Positions 1 to 7,391 of a stretch of 35,884 nucleotides of DNA are shown in pieces. The stretch spans positions 1-35,884 of the forward strand of contig NZ_QRDZ01000058.1 of NCBI RefSeq assembly GCF_003386235.1. Reading direction: 5' to 3'. This DNA comes from Cohnella phaseoli (GTDB taxonomy: Bacteria > Bacillota > Bacilli > Paenibacillales > Paenibacillaceae). The notes beneath the pieces are model-generated. The model was not told where the DNA came from. It was given only the letters and a program-made list of their open reading frames with translations, and did not search any database. Both the position numbers and the translations under genes were made by a program. Within the stretch, counting starts at the first letter, position 1. The number at the start of each line of letters is the position of its first letter.

Positions 1-116
1 CTGGTGATGACGGCGGAGGGGTTCCACGCGTACCCATCCCGAACACGACCGTTAAGCCCTCCAGCGCCGATGGTACTTGGACCGCAGGGTCCTGGGAGAG
101 TAGGACGTCGCCAGGC
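1..116 (+). rRNA. rrf: 5S ribosomal RNA (5' end at or just outside the window)
   Basis: The sequence reads as a Firmicute 5S rRNA: it opens with CTGGTGATGACGGCGGAGG, contains the internal CCCATCCCGAACACG and AGCGCCGATGGTA blocks, and closes with GGGAGAGTAGGACGTCGCCAGGC. The 3' CGCCAGGC pairs with the 5' CTGGTG to form helix I. At most a base or two is missing at the 5' side. It is probably the last gene of a 16S-23S-5S operon lying to the left, because a rho-independent terminator follows at once. Confidence 0.95.
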
Positions 117-130
117 TGGATAAACAAGAG

Positions 131-156
131 AAACACCTTTAACCGGGTGTTTTTTT
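131..156 (+). terminator. Rho-independent terminator of the rRNA operon
   Basis: The 7-bp stem AAACACC/GGTGTTT (131-137 with 146-152) has an 8-nt loop and runs into a T tract, 15 nt after the 5S gene. Confidence 0.9.
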
Positions 157-215
157 GTGTTTATATGGTGCGAAAGCGCTAATAGGCGATTTTTTTGAGC
201 AATCCCTTCCTTTAG

Positions 216-470
216 GCAACCGAATCCCCCGAATCCACCCGCGTAACGGTCTGTGAGACCGTAAGAAGGAGCGAATCCCCTGAATCCACCTGCGTAACGG
301 TCTGTGAGACCGTAAGAAGGAGCAAATCCCCCGAATCCACCTGCGTAACGGTCTGCGAGACCGTAAGAAGGAGCGAATCCCCCGAATCCACCTGCGTAAC
401 GGTCTGTGAGACCGTAAGAAGGAGCAAATCCCTCGAATTCGCCCGAGGGACGGTCTGTGAGACCGTAAGA
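216..470. repeat. Tandem array of five hairpins with exact 51-bp period
   Basis: The core ACGGTCTGTGAGACCGT begins at 246, 297, 348, 399 and 450, exactly 51 bp apart. In each copy the 7-bp arms ACGGTCT/AGACCGT enclose GTG (GCG in the third copy). The spacer GAATCC...GAATCCACCTGCGTAA is nearly identical between the first four hairpins. The last spacer has diverged and forms its own stem (CCCTCG 430-435 with CGAGGG 444-449). Because 51 is divisible by 3, the minus strand stays open for 97 codons with a 17-residue repeat, but no ribosome site precedes that frame and I treat it as non-coding. There is no T tract after the hairpins, so they are not ordinary terminators. Confidence 0.9.
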
Positions 471-725
471 GGCAATCGATGATCTTTCAGAAAATAATCT
501 TTCAAGAAATTGGCGTTACTTGCTTTACGGATGCCCCACCATGGGGCATATACCTCTACGTGAATGAGATCGTCGCAGAAAAAACGTTCCCCCGCGAAGT
601 TGTCGCCTCAAAGCCCGCCCTTTTTTTCTGAATGCCCCGCGCTTGCCCAGCCCCTCTTGCCGAGGAAACATACGATAACCATGTGTAAGATGAAGACGTC
701 TGCGAACGGTGGTGAATCTGTTCAG
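471..725. other. Non-coding gap before the glycan cluster
   Basis: A short stem-loop TGCCCC/GGGGCA lies at 532-548, and a direct repeat ATCTTTCA occurs near 482 and 498. A frame continuous with the following glycosyltransferase is open from 564. Its predicted residues are Ser/Pro/Lys-rich and unlike the family, so I read this stretch as leader. I see no convincing sigma-A promoter; the best hexamers are spaced too far apart. Confidence 0.5.
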
Positions 726-3083
726 ATGAATATTGCGTTCGATATGTTTTTCGCCAAGACGGAGGCGATGAAGAGGGGGATCGGTCGCTATTCGCAAAAT
801 ATGATCGAGGCCATTTTGCAGCAGGAAACGGGACACTCCTACTATTATTTCTACCCGGACGTGAGCAAAGGCGCGGAATATCTGAAGGACCAGTTGCAGC
901 AGTTTCTGTATCGCAACCGTATCGACGTGTACCATATGACGAGTCCGTTCAATCTTTTCCACCTGCCGGCGAATCTGTTTCAGGCTTACAGCGATACGAT
1001 GCTGAACAAGGCATGGTTCGGCTACACTCGCGTTGCGGCCACGCTGTACGATGTCATCCCGCTTGTGCTGGAGCATCAGTACATGAACGATTTTGTCAGA
1101 CCGATCTACATGCGGGTTATTGAGATGATCCGCTCATGCGACATTATTTACGCGATTTCGGAGACGACGAAAGCCGATGCCGTCAGGTTAACCGGAATGG
1201 ATGCTGACAAAATCAGCGTCATTATGGGCGGCTACGATCCCAAATTCACCCCACTTCCCGCAGGAGCCATCCCAATGGCGCCATATCGTTACGGCATTGC
1301 GAAGCCTTACGTGCTATGCACGGGAGGCGACGATCCGCGTAAAAACCTGGCGAGGCTCATCGAAGCCTTCATTTCGGCGAATCGAATTCTGTCCAACGCT
1401 TACCAACTCGTCATCGTCTACAACTCCTCGGAGGATGAGAAACGGGCCATGCTGGAGCATGCCCGTCTGCTCGGAGGAGAGGGCTCGATTGTCGTGACGG
1501 GCTATGTTCCGGACGGAGATCTGGTGGAGCTGTACCGGGCAACTGCGTTGTTTGCTTTTCCATCGCTGTACGAAGGGTTCGGATTGCCGATCGTGGAAGC
1601 GATGGCTTGCGGCACCCCCGTGCTGACCTCCAACAATTCCTCGCTGGCGGAGATCGGAGGGGATGCGGTCTACCAAGTCGATCCAGCAAACCGGGACAGC
1701 ATTGCGGAAGGCATCGTTCAGATGTTGACCCATCCGCAGTTGGCTCAGGAGTTGGCGGCCCGAGGGCAGCAGCAATCGCGGCAATACAACTGGGATTCGG
1801 TCGCGCAGAAGGTGATGGAAGGCTACGAGAAGGTGTATCGGCGCAAAATCGCGGTTTTCGCATCGCGGCATCCTTTTTATCCGCAAGCCTACGGGGCGCT
1901 TTACTACACCGTGCCTTATCTAACGAACCGAGGGGAAGTCGACGTGTTCGTCGAACGGCTGCTGGACGACCGGGTCGGAGAAGAGAGGACGGAGGACAGT
2001 CCGATTGCGGTTTACGTTCATACCGATTTCGAGAGTCGCAAAGGTAAATACGATTTTGTCGTCTACGAGATTGGCAATGGGGAACGCTTTTCGTTTATCG
2101 CCCCCTATCTGACCGAGATGGCGCATATTCCCGGTATCGTCGTCTTGCACGGCAGCAATCTGCATGAGCTGACCTGGAGGCTTACGATTGAACGCAACGA
2201 TCTGCATGCGTATTACCGGGTACTGGCCAAGGAGTTCGGATCGCTTGCGCCGAACTGGATGGACGCCATACTTGGAGGGGCGGCGCCCCGTTCCGCCGTA
2301 CCGCTCAATCGGTACTATTTGGAGCATGCCAAGGCCATTATTGTCGACGAACGGAATACAAGGGAACGGCTTCTGCAGGAGAAGTATCGCACGGTTATCG
2401 ATGCTTCTCCGCCCGCAATCTCCTCCGCGGCCGGCAGACCCGGCAGCCGTTCGCAAACCCGCTTCGTGACGGTCTGCGCGGAGCGAAGCGAAACGTCTTA
2501 TCGTTTAATTCTTCGCTGCTTGAGAAGGCTGGTCGACGAGGGCTGCTCGAATGTCAGCTATACGTTGTTGTCCGGCGACGAGTCCATGCTTCCCGAAGGG
2601 GTACCGGATCTGGTGACCGAGCTTGGGCTGGAGAAGCACGTTCATCTCAAGATCGTCCCCCAGTATAAGCAGTACAGAAGACAGCTCGCTAAAGCGCATG
2701 CCGCAATCGAACTGAACGATCCGCAGACCTATGCTTTGTCGGATATCGTGAATGAGCTGATCGCATTGGGCATTCCAACGATCATGTACGACGCGGATTT
2801 CTGCCGGTTCGTACCCGATGATGCGGCGATAAAAATTCAACCGGGAGACGATGTCGAAAATGCCTTGCTGTCAGCGATGCGTCGATTGTATCGCGACAAG
2901 GAGGACAGAGAAGCTCTATCTGCCCGCGCCTCGGCCTGGATGGGCGAGCTCCGCACGATGACGACTTTCTCGGAAGCGCTGCAGGAGGCGATAGAGCTGA
3001 GCAGTTCCTTAGGCGAAAATCCGACGGTGCTATGGCGAATTCAGGAAGGTCCGGGAGGCGTCCCGCAAATCCGAACAACGTAA
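726..3083 (+). CDS. Two-domain GT4-type glycosyltransferase
   Basis: A 785-residue cytoplasmic protein with two GT-B-like halves. Residues 1-370 form a normal GT4 enzyme. They start MNIAFDMFFAKTEAMKRGIG, carry GGDDPRKNL near 199 (the loop before the C-terminal Rossmann fold) and the EX7E motif in EGFGLPIVE (Glu283 and Glu291). Residues 374-785 restart with a second Rossmann-like strand (KIAVFASRHPF) and end in a GT4-like lobe without a clear EX7E, so this half is probably degenerate or only structural. The donor may be GDP-mannose, given manC downstream, but this is inference. I chose ATG 726 because family similarity begins there and GGTGGTGA sits 10 nt upstream; starts at 681 or 690 are possible. 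It heads a two-gene + strand unit with the methyltransferase 16 nt further on. Confidence 0.85.
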   Translation: MNIAFDMFFAKTEAMKRGIGRYSQNMIEAILQQETGHSYYYFYPDVSKGAEYLKDQLQQFLYRNRIDVYHMTSPFNLFHLPANLFQAYSDTMLNKAWFGYTRVAATLYDVIPLVLEHQYMNDFVRPIYMRVIEMIRSCDIIYAISETTKADAVRLTGMDADKISVIMGGYDPKFTPLPAGAIPMAPYRYGIAKPYVLCTGGDDPRKNLARLIEAFISANRILSNAYQLVIVYNSSEDEKRAMLEHARLLGGEGSIVVTGYVPDGDLVELYRATALFAFPSLYEGFGLPIVEAMACGTPVLTSNNSSLAEIGGDAVYQVDPANRDSIAEGIVQMLTHPQLAQELAARGQQQSRQYNWDSVAQKVMEGYEKVYRRKIAVFASRHPFYPQAYGALYYTVPYLTNRGEVDVFVERLLDDRVGEERTEDSPIAVYVHTDFESRKGKYDFVVYEIGNGERFSFIAPYLTEMAHIPGIVVLHGSNLHELTWRLTIERNDLHAYYRVLAKEFGSLAPNWMDAILGGAAPRSAVPLNRYYLEHAKAIIVDERNTRERLLQEKYRTVIDASPPAISSAAGRPGSRSQTRFVTVCAERSETSYRLILRCLRRLVDEGCSNVSYTLLSGDESMLPEGVPDLVTELGLEKHVHLKIVPQYKQYRRQLAKAHAAIELNDPQTYALSDIVNELIALGIPTIMYDADFCRFVPDDAAIKIQPGDDVENALLSAMRRLYRDKEDREALSARASAWMGELRTMTTFSEALQEAIELSSSLGENPTVLWRIQEGPGGVPQIRTT

Positions 3084-3099
3084 TGAAGGAGGACGTGCG

Positions 3100-3882
3100 A
3101 TGCTTCAATCGCAATTGTGCCGGGAGACGGATTTCTCGCAGACCTGGTTTGTCGACGCTTGCGTCAAGCTGAACGAACCGATGAGGTTTCACCGCAAGCT
3201 GTGGGAATGGTGTTATATTTACGAAGCGCTGCGCGAACGCGGCAAGCTGATGCCGTTCAGGCGCGGGCTTGGCTTCGGAGTGGGCAAGGAGCCGCTTGCT
3301 GCTGCGTTCGCTTCGCAGGGAGCGGAGATCGTAGCTACGGATCTGGACGTAGACCTCGCCAAAGCTCAAGGCTGGGTGGATACAAATCAACATGCTGTCG
3401 GCCTCGCCGATCTCAATGAGAAGGGGCTGTGCGATCCGCACCAATTCCAGCAGCTGGTTTCTTACGAAAGCGCCGATATGAACAATATCCATCCCAAATA
3501 CACGGGCCAATTCGATTTTACGTGGTCCTCCTGCAGCTTCGAGCATCTGGGATCGATCGAGCACGGCAAACGGTTTATCGTTAATCAGATGAAATGCCTT
3601 CGTCCCGGAGGAGTCGCCGTTCATACGACCGAGTACAATCTGACGTCTAACGTAGCTACGCTGGAAGCGCCCGTGCTAGTCATTTTCCGCCATCAGGATA
3701 TCGAAGCGATGGTTGCGGAGCTTAGAGGCGAAGGTTATCTCGTAACGGTCGATTATACGGCGGGCGCCGGACCGTTCGAATCTTATGTCGATCTTCCCCC
3801 CTATAGCAATCCCGTTCATCTTCGGCTTCTGCTCGGTCAATATGTCTCGACATCGATCGGTCTGATTATCGAGAAACCGTAA
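3100..3882 (+). CDS. SAM-dependent methyltransferase (class I)
   Basis: A 260-residue protein with a Rossmann methyltransferase core. The glycine motif I is in RGLGFGVGKEPL (residues 55-66), the acidic residue after strand 2 is in ATDLDVD (79-85), and a WSSCSFEHLGS motif near 145 matches the strand-4 region of methyltransferases found in glycan clusters. It probably methylates a sugar or carries out another glycan tailoring step; the acceptor cannot be read from sequence. GAAGGAGG precedes the ATG at good spacing. It lies 16 nt after the glycosyltransferase and ends at a strong convergent terminator, so the two genes form one transcript. Confidence 0.8.
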   Translation: MLQSQLCRETDFSQTWFVDACVKLNEPMRFHRKLWEWCYIYEALRERGKLMPFRRGLGFGVGKEPLAAAFASQGAEIVATDLDVDLAKAQGWVDTNQHAVGLADLNEKGLCDPHQFQQLVSYESADMNNIHPKYTGQFDFTWSSCSFEHLGSIEHGKRFIVNQMKCLRPGGVAVHTTEYNLTSNVATLEAPVLVIFRHQDIEAMVAELRGEGYLVTVDYTAGAGPFESYVDLPPYSNPVHLRLLLGQYVSTSIGLIIEKP

Positions 3883-3890
3883 CAAAAGAC

Positions 3891-3960
3891 GAGGTGCATG
3901 CGTCTCCGAAGGCAGCCGGGAAGCCGTTTCCCGATTGCTTCGCAAAGACGCATGCACCTC
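3891..3960. terminator. Long bidirectional terminator between convergent genes
   Basis: A perfect 15-bp inverted repeat GAGGTGCATGCGTCT/AGACGCATGCACCTC (3891-3905 with 3946-3960) encloses a second stem around CGAAGGCAGCCGGGAA and TTTCCCGATTGCTTCG. Short A-rich and T-rich flanks (AACAAAAGAC and GCTCTTTCG) suit weak termination in both directions. It separates the + methyltransferase from the - FkbM gene. Confidence 0.8.
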
Positions 3961-3978
3961 GCTCTTTCGATTCGGACT

Positions 3979-4761
3979 TTAGTTGCGCACCATGATCAAA
4001 TCCCAATGCAAGTGACCGGTATGTGCGGCAAGCTCGTGTATCGTAACAGGCTTCATGCCCGATCCGTTCATTGCCACGTTAAAGATCGCAAAGCCTTTAT
4101 CGTAAAACCTCTGCATGATAGGAACAGGATCGATTCCGCCCCACAGAAATGGCAAGTACTCCATGAAGATCACCATCCGTCCGCTCGCGTCGATTACTTC
4201 GAACAGACTGTCCATAATATATGGCTCGCCGCCGTCGATATCGATCTTGATAACGTCAACTTTCGTATGGGGAACGATCAGCTCCTTCAGGACAGCTTTG
4301 CGCACCTTGGTTTTAGTAGGCTTGATGAGCGGGGCCAACTGAGGATAGACAATGCTGGAACCTCCGTCTCCATTCGTCTCAATGACTTCCTCGCCGTTCT
4401 TATCCGAGACCATCACGCGGTGAAGCAGCACATGGGCGTATCCGTTGAGGGCGGCGCTCTTGATCAAATTGCGATGGTGGAACGGGTTAGGCTCGAACGC
4501 ATGCACATACCCCGTAGGACCGACCTGCTTGGCGGCCAGAAGCGTAAAATAGCCGCTGTGCGAGCCGATATCCAGAACGATCATTCCCGGCCTGACAACG
4601 GAGAGGAAGGTGCCCGTCAGCCAGCTCTCCCACTGACCGGTAAGATAGATCGCCATGCAGACGGGGTCCCGCAAATCCAGAAACATGGCGGGACCGGCGT
4701 TTAAATTGGTCAATATCGTATGATCCCCTACATAGACGTAAGGTCTGGTCAGATCGAACAA
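3979..4761 (-). CDS. FkbM-family methyltransferase
   Basis: A 260-residue SAM-dependent methyltransferase of the FkbM type, a family that O-methylates sugars and polyketides. Motif I is VLDIGSHSGYFTLLAAK (62-78), the acidic ribose-binding residue is in HAFEPNP (88-94), and the later KIDIDGGEP (about 170-180) is the family's usual catalytic-core block. The start is TTG at 4761, read as MFDLTRPY, with TAGGAGGA 7 nt upstream; no ATG lies near. It follows the - strand methyltransferase by 21 nt and is co-transcribed with it. It probably adds a methyl group to the glycan made by the surrounding transferases. Confidence 0.88.
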   Translation of the reverse strand: MFDLTRPYVYVGDHTILTNLNAGPAMFLDLRDPVCMAIYLTGQWESWLTGTFLSVVRPGMIVLDIGSHSGYFTLLAAKQVGPTGYVHAFEPNPFHHRNLIKSAALNGYAHVLLHRVMVSDKNGEEVIETNGDGGSSIVYPQLAPLIKPTKTKVRKAVLKELIVPHTKVDVIKIDIDGGEPYIMDSLFEVIDASGRMVIFMEYLPFLWGGIDPVPIMQRFYDKGFAIFNVAMNGSGMKPVTIHELAAHTGHLHWDLIMVRN

Positions 4762-4782
4762 TTCAATTCCTCCTAAATTCGT

Positions 4783-5904
4783 TTACGCCTCTGTCAGGAT
4801 GAGCAAGGGTACTCTGATTCGACATTGTGCGGAATTGTGCTGATAGAGACGGATTTCCGCTTGTTGTTCTTCTCGCTCGATTACAATCGGCGCGGATAAC
4901 TGTTCGCTGCGAAGGATACTGCGGCTCCAAAGAAGGCGTCGTCCTTGATTCGAAGTCATCTCCAACGTAAACTCGCCCGGACCGTCGATTTCGAACGAGG
5001 CTTGCAGAACATAGTTTTTGGGGGCCAACGTTAGCGAAGGGCCATAGAAAATATAGCCGGGACGAACCGCAGGAAAATAGCCGTCCTTGTCGAAGCCCGC
5101 CGGTCGGACAAAAGGAATGAAATAGACGCTCGAGACGGTCGGGGCGGACAAGAAGCTCAACGGCTCGTGGGCCAGCGGAGCGGAAGCGACATCGCGCCCG
5201 ATCTTCCTCATATGAATGACTGCGATGCCGTTGGCGAACATGAAGGGGCTGTCGAAACGCGCCTCCGCAAGTTCCTCCTTCTCGCATTGAATCCAGCACT
5301 GCTTGGGATTGTTCAGGTGCATATCCATATCGAGCTTACGGAAATAGGAGATCTCCAGCGCTTCGGCGGGGACGCCGTAGCTGTCGGTCAGCAGCCTGAG
5401 GTACTCGTCGCTGAACTGGATGAGCCACCCCATGTCCATCAGTTTGCCGAAAGGCACGGTAACGAGCGCGGAGCCGCCCGGCTCCAGCAAATTATACAAG
5501 TGACGAAGGGCGAGGAGCGGGGCTTCGCGATCGCCCGATTTCTGCTCTCCGTACGCATGCTGGCCGATATGCTCTACCGTAGAGAGGCAGAGAATCAGAG
5601 AATGCTTGCGCGTATAGTCCATCAGATCTTCGTTCAGCACGCCGGGAGCTTCCTCGAATTTGTCCAGGACGATGCGGTTTTTCAGCTCGGGATGCGGATC
5701 GAGCAACGACAAGTAGTTGGCGAAGACGTTGCCGATCTCCAAATATGGCTCCCGAATCCCTGCTTCCATCCGGCGAAGAAAACGGATTGCGATCGGAATT
5801 TCTATCGTGCGTTCGGAACAATTGCCGTAGGGGAGCTGATTGTAGGGAAGCGGCTCCCGGTCGCATAGAAAATAGTTGAACAGCTCCAGGTCGGCAATTC
5901 CCAT
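4783..5904 (-). CDS. Methyltransferase-like protein with C-terminal beta-sandwich
   Basis: A 373-residue protein. Residues 30-220 resemble a class I methyltransferase: LEIGNVFANY (55-64) sits where motif I should be but lacks the usual second and third glycines, CLSTVEHIG (106-114) is in the strand-4 position, and LEPGGSALVTVPFG (140-153) follows as motif III. Residues from about 240 to 373 are beta-rich and look like a carbohydrate-binding-type sandwich; this is my inference. I chose ATG 5904 over the upstream GTG 5913 because GGAAGGAG lies 8 nt before the ATG and overlaps the GTG. It is the first gene of a two-gene - strand unit with the FkbM gene and is divergent from the next GT4 gene. 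Confidence 0.75.
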   Translation of the reverse strand: MGIADLELFNYFLCDREPLPYNQLPYGNCSERTIEIPIAIRFLRRMEAGIREPYLEIGNVFANYLSLLDPHPELKNRIVLDKFEEAPGVLNEDLMDYTRKHSLILCLSTVEHIGQHAYGEQKSGDREAPLLALRHLYNLLEPGGSALVTVPFGKLMDMGWLIQFSDEYLRLLTDSYGVPAEALEISYFRKLDMDMHLNNPKQCWIQCEKEELAEARFDSPFMFANGIAVIHMRKIGRDVASAPLAHEPLSFLSAPTVSSVYFIPFVRPAGFDKDGYFPAVRPGYIFYGPSLTLAPKNYVLQASFEIDGPGEFTLEMTSNQGRRLLWSRSILRSEQLSAPIVIEREEQQAEIRLYQHNSAQCRIRVPLLILTEA

Positions 5905-6090
5905 AGGGCGCACTCCTTCCTTAACGGGGTAGATAATTCACACCAGTAATGAAGTATATGCGGCTAACGTTATTGTGCATGGACAAATGTCGGTACAGGA
6001 CGCGTTAAGGGCGGCGAGGGCGAAGCAACCCCGCTCAAGCGTTCATATACTGACGAAAAGGAGTGGCAATGAAAGAGAGGCGGTGTTTAA
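5905..6090. promoter_or_regulatory. Divergent intergenic region, promoters expected
   Basis: This 186-bp gap separates divergent methyltransferase and glycosyltransferase genes, so it should hold promoters in both directions. TATACT occurs on both strands (+ at 6046-6051), but neither copy has a good -35 hexamer at 16-18 bp. I cannot place a promoter with confidence. Confidence 0.35.
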
Positions 6091-7224
6091 GTGACCTGTA
6101 CGGGAGTTTACTGGGTCGGCCCGGTGTACGATATGGGCGGTTACGGGAACGTATCGCGAAACTACTTGCGGGCGCTGGAGGCGGCGGATATTCCCGTCTA
6201 TATCGCTCCGAGTATGGCCACCCGGCATAATACGGAAATTGGGGAAGAGACGGTAAACTGGCTGGAGCGGCTGTCTACGGGCAACATCGGAGACCGACCG
6301 GTCTGCGTCCAGCACGGGGTTCCGGCTCATTTCCATATGCATCGCCCCAGCGTAAGGGTTACGGGAACGATCGGGGTCACGTTGTTCGAGACCGACCGCG
6401 TCCCGGTCGATTGGCCGCGTCTGTGCAACCAATTAGATGAAGTTTGGGTGCCTTCAAAGTTTAACTACGATACGTTTTCGCGAAGCGGTGTCGATGCCTC
6501 CAAGCTGCGGGTCGTTCCTTATCCGATCGACGTGACGCGCTTTTACCCGGGCAGGCCGTATAACCGGGTCGTCTTCTCTCCTCCGCTCAGGAATTTCTCG
6601 TTCCTTTATGTGTTCGGATTCGATTTCCGCAAAGGCGTGGATTTGCTGATCTATTCGTTCTGCAGGGAATTCGAACGGACGGAGGACGTCTCGCTCGTGC
6701 TGAAGGTTTATGTGCACAGCGGCTATAAACCGGAGGACGTCATGGCGGTTATTCGCACTTACGTTCCCGCAGATCGGCTGTTCTCACAAATTTTCGTTAT
6801 CGTCGAACCGTTCGGCGAGCAGGAGCTGATCGATCTGTATTTAAGCTGCGACGCTTACGTGTCCGTGGACCGGGCCGGCTGGGGGATGCCCGCGATGGAA
6901 ATGATGGCGCTCGGCAAGCCGGCGATCGGTCTGAACTGGGGCGGATACACGGAATTTATGAATGAGGACAACAGCGTGCTGATCGAGCCGGAGAAGGAGT
7001 TGGTGCCGGTCGACGCCAAGCTGCAGTCCGAACGTCCGGAATATTACTACAGCCATATGTGGGCCGACATTCGGCCCGATCGCGTAGGTGGGGCGATGCG
7101 GGAATTGTACGAGGACAGGGCTAAGCGGGAGAAAATCAGCAGAAAGGCGGCTTTCGACGTTCATTTCGAATATTCCCCTTCCGTTGTCGGAAGCAGGATC
7201 AAGCAGCTGTTGGGCATGCGGTAA
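6091..7224 (+). CDS. Glycosyltransferase family 4
   Basis: A 377-residue GT-B transferase. The N-terminal half has the glycine loop GPVYDMGGYGNVSRNY (10-25) and DEVWVPSKFN near 116. The C-terminal half has a GFDFRKGVDLL nucleotide-sugar loop and AGWGMPAME (262-270). In most GT4 enzymes this last block is E-G-F-G-x-P-x-x-E. Here the first glutamate is Ala262 while Glu270 is kept, so the EX7E motif is altered. The start is GTG 6091, with AGAGGCGG about 8 nt upstream. It opens the + strand half of the glycan cluster; manC follows after a 167-bp gap. Donor and acceptor are unknown. Confidence 0.85.
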   Translation: MTCTGVYWVGPVYDMGGYGNVSRNYLRALEAADIPVYIAPSMATRHNTEIGEETVNWLERLSTGNIGDRPVCVQHGVPAHFHMHRPSVRVTGTIGVTLFETDRVPVDWPRLCNQLDEVWVPSKFNYDTFSRSGVDASKLRVVPYPIDVTRFYPGRPYNRVVFSPPLRNFSFLYVFGFDFRKGVDLLIYSFCREFERTEDVSLVLKVYVHSGYKPEDVMAVIRTYVPADRLFSQIFVIVEPFGEQELIDLYLSCDAYVSVDRAGWGMPAMEMMALGKPAIGLNWGGYTEFMNEDNSVLIEPEKELVPVDAKLQSERPEYYYSHMWADIRPDRVGGAMRELYEDRAKREKISRKAAFDVHFEYSPSVVGSRIKQLLGMR

Positions 7225-7391
7225 CGGGGTTCCGCTCGTAGGCGACGGAGCAGGGCGGATGGACCATTTTGCGGCGCGGTAGTTAATCGTCCATGCCGTC
7301 AGGGCGGGCGATCCATACAATAAACCGTGTATTTGCAGCGGTCGATCCGCCGGGATCGGATTCCGTTGATATCAGCGAAGGGGACAGACAA
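7225..7391. other. Intergenic gap with a small stem-loop
   Basis: A 6-bp stem CGATCC/GGATCG (7343-7358, loop GCCG) lies ahead of manC. There is no T tract and no clear promoter. The manC reading frame is open back to 7293, but the stretch lacks family similarity. Confidence 0.4.

Noticed and set aside
216..470. Possible CRISPR array
   Set aside because: The parts between the hairpins are themselves repeats rather than unique spacers, and no cas gene is near.
212..505. 97-residue minus-strand frame with 17-residue repeats
   Set aside because: It follows only from the 51-bp repeat period being divisible by 3. No ribosome site or promoter precedes it, and the sequence is explained by the hairpin array.
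564..725. N-terminal extension of the first glycosyltransferase
   Set aside because: The extra 54 residues are Ser/Pro/Lys-rich with no family similarity, and the start at 726 has a plausible ribosome site.
3898..4704. 268-residue plus-strand frame
   Set aside because: It lies antisense to the FkbM methyltransferase, whose motifs and ribosome site are clear.
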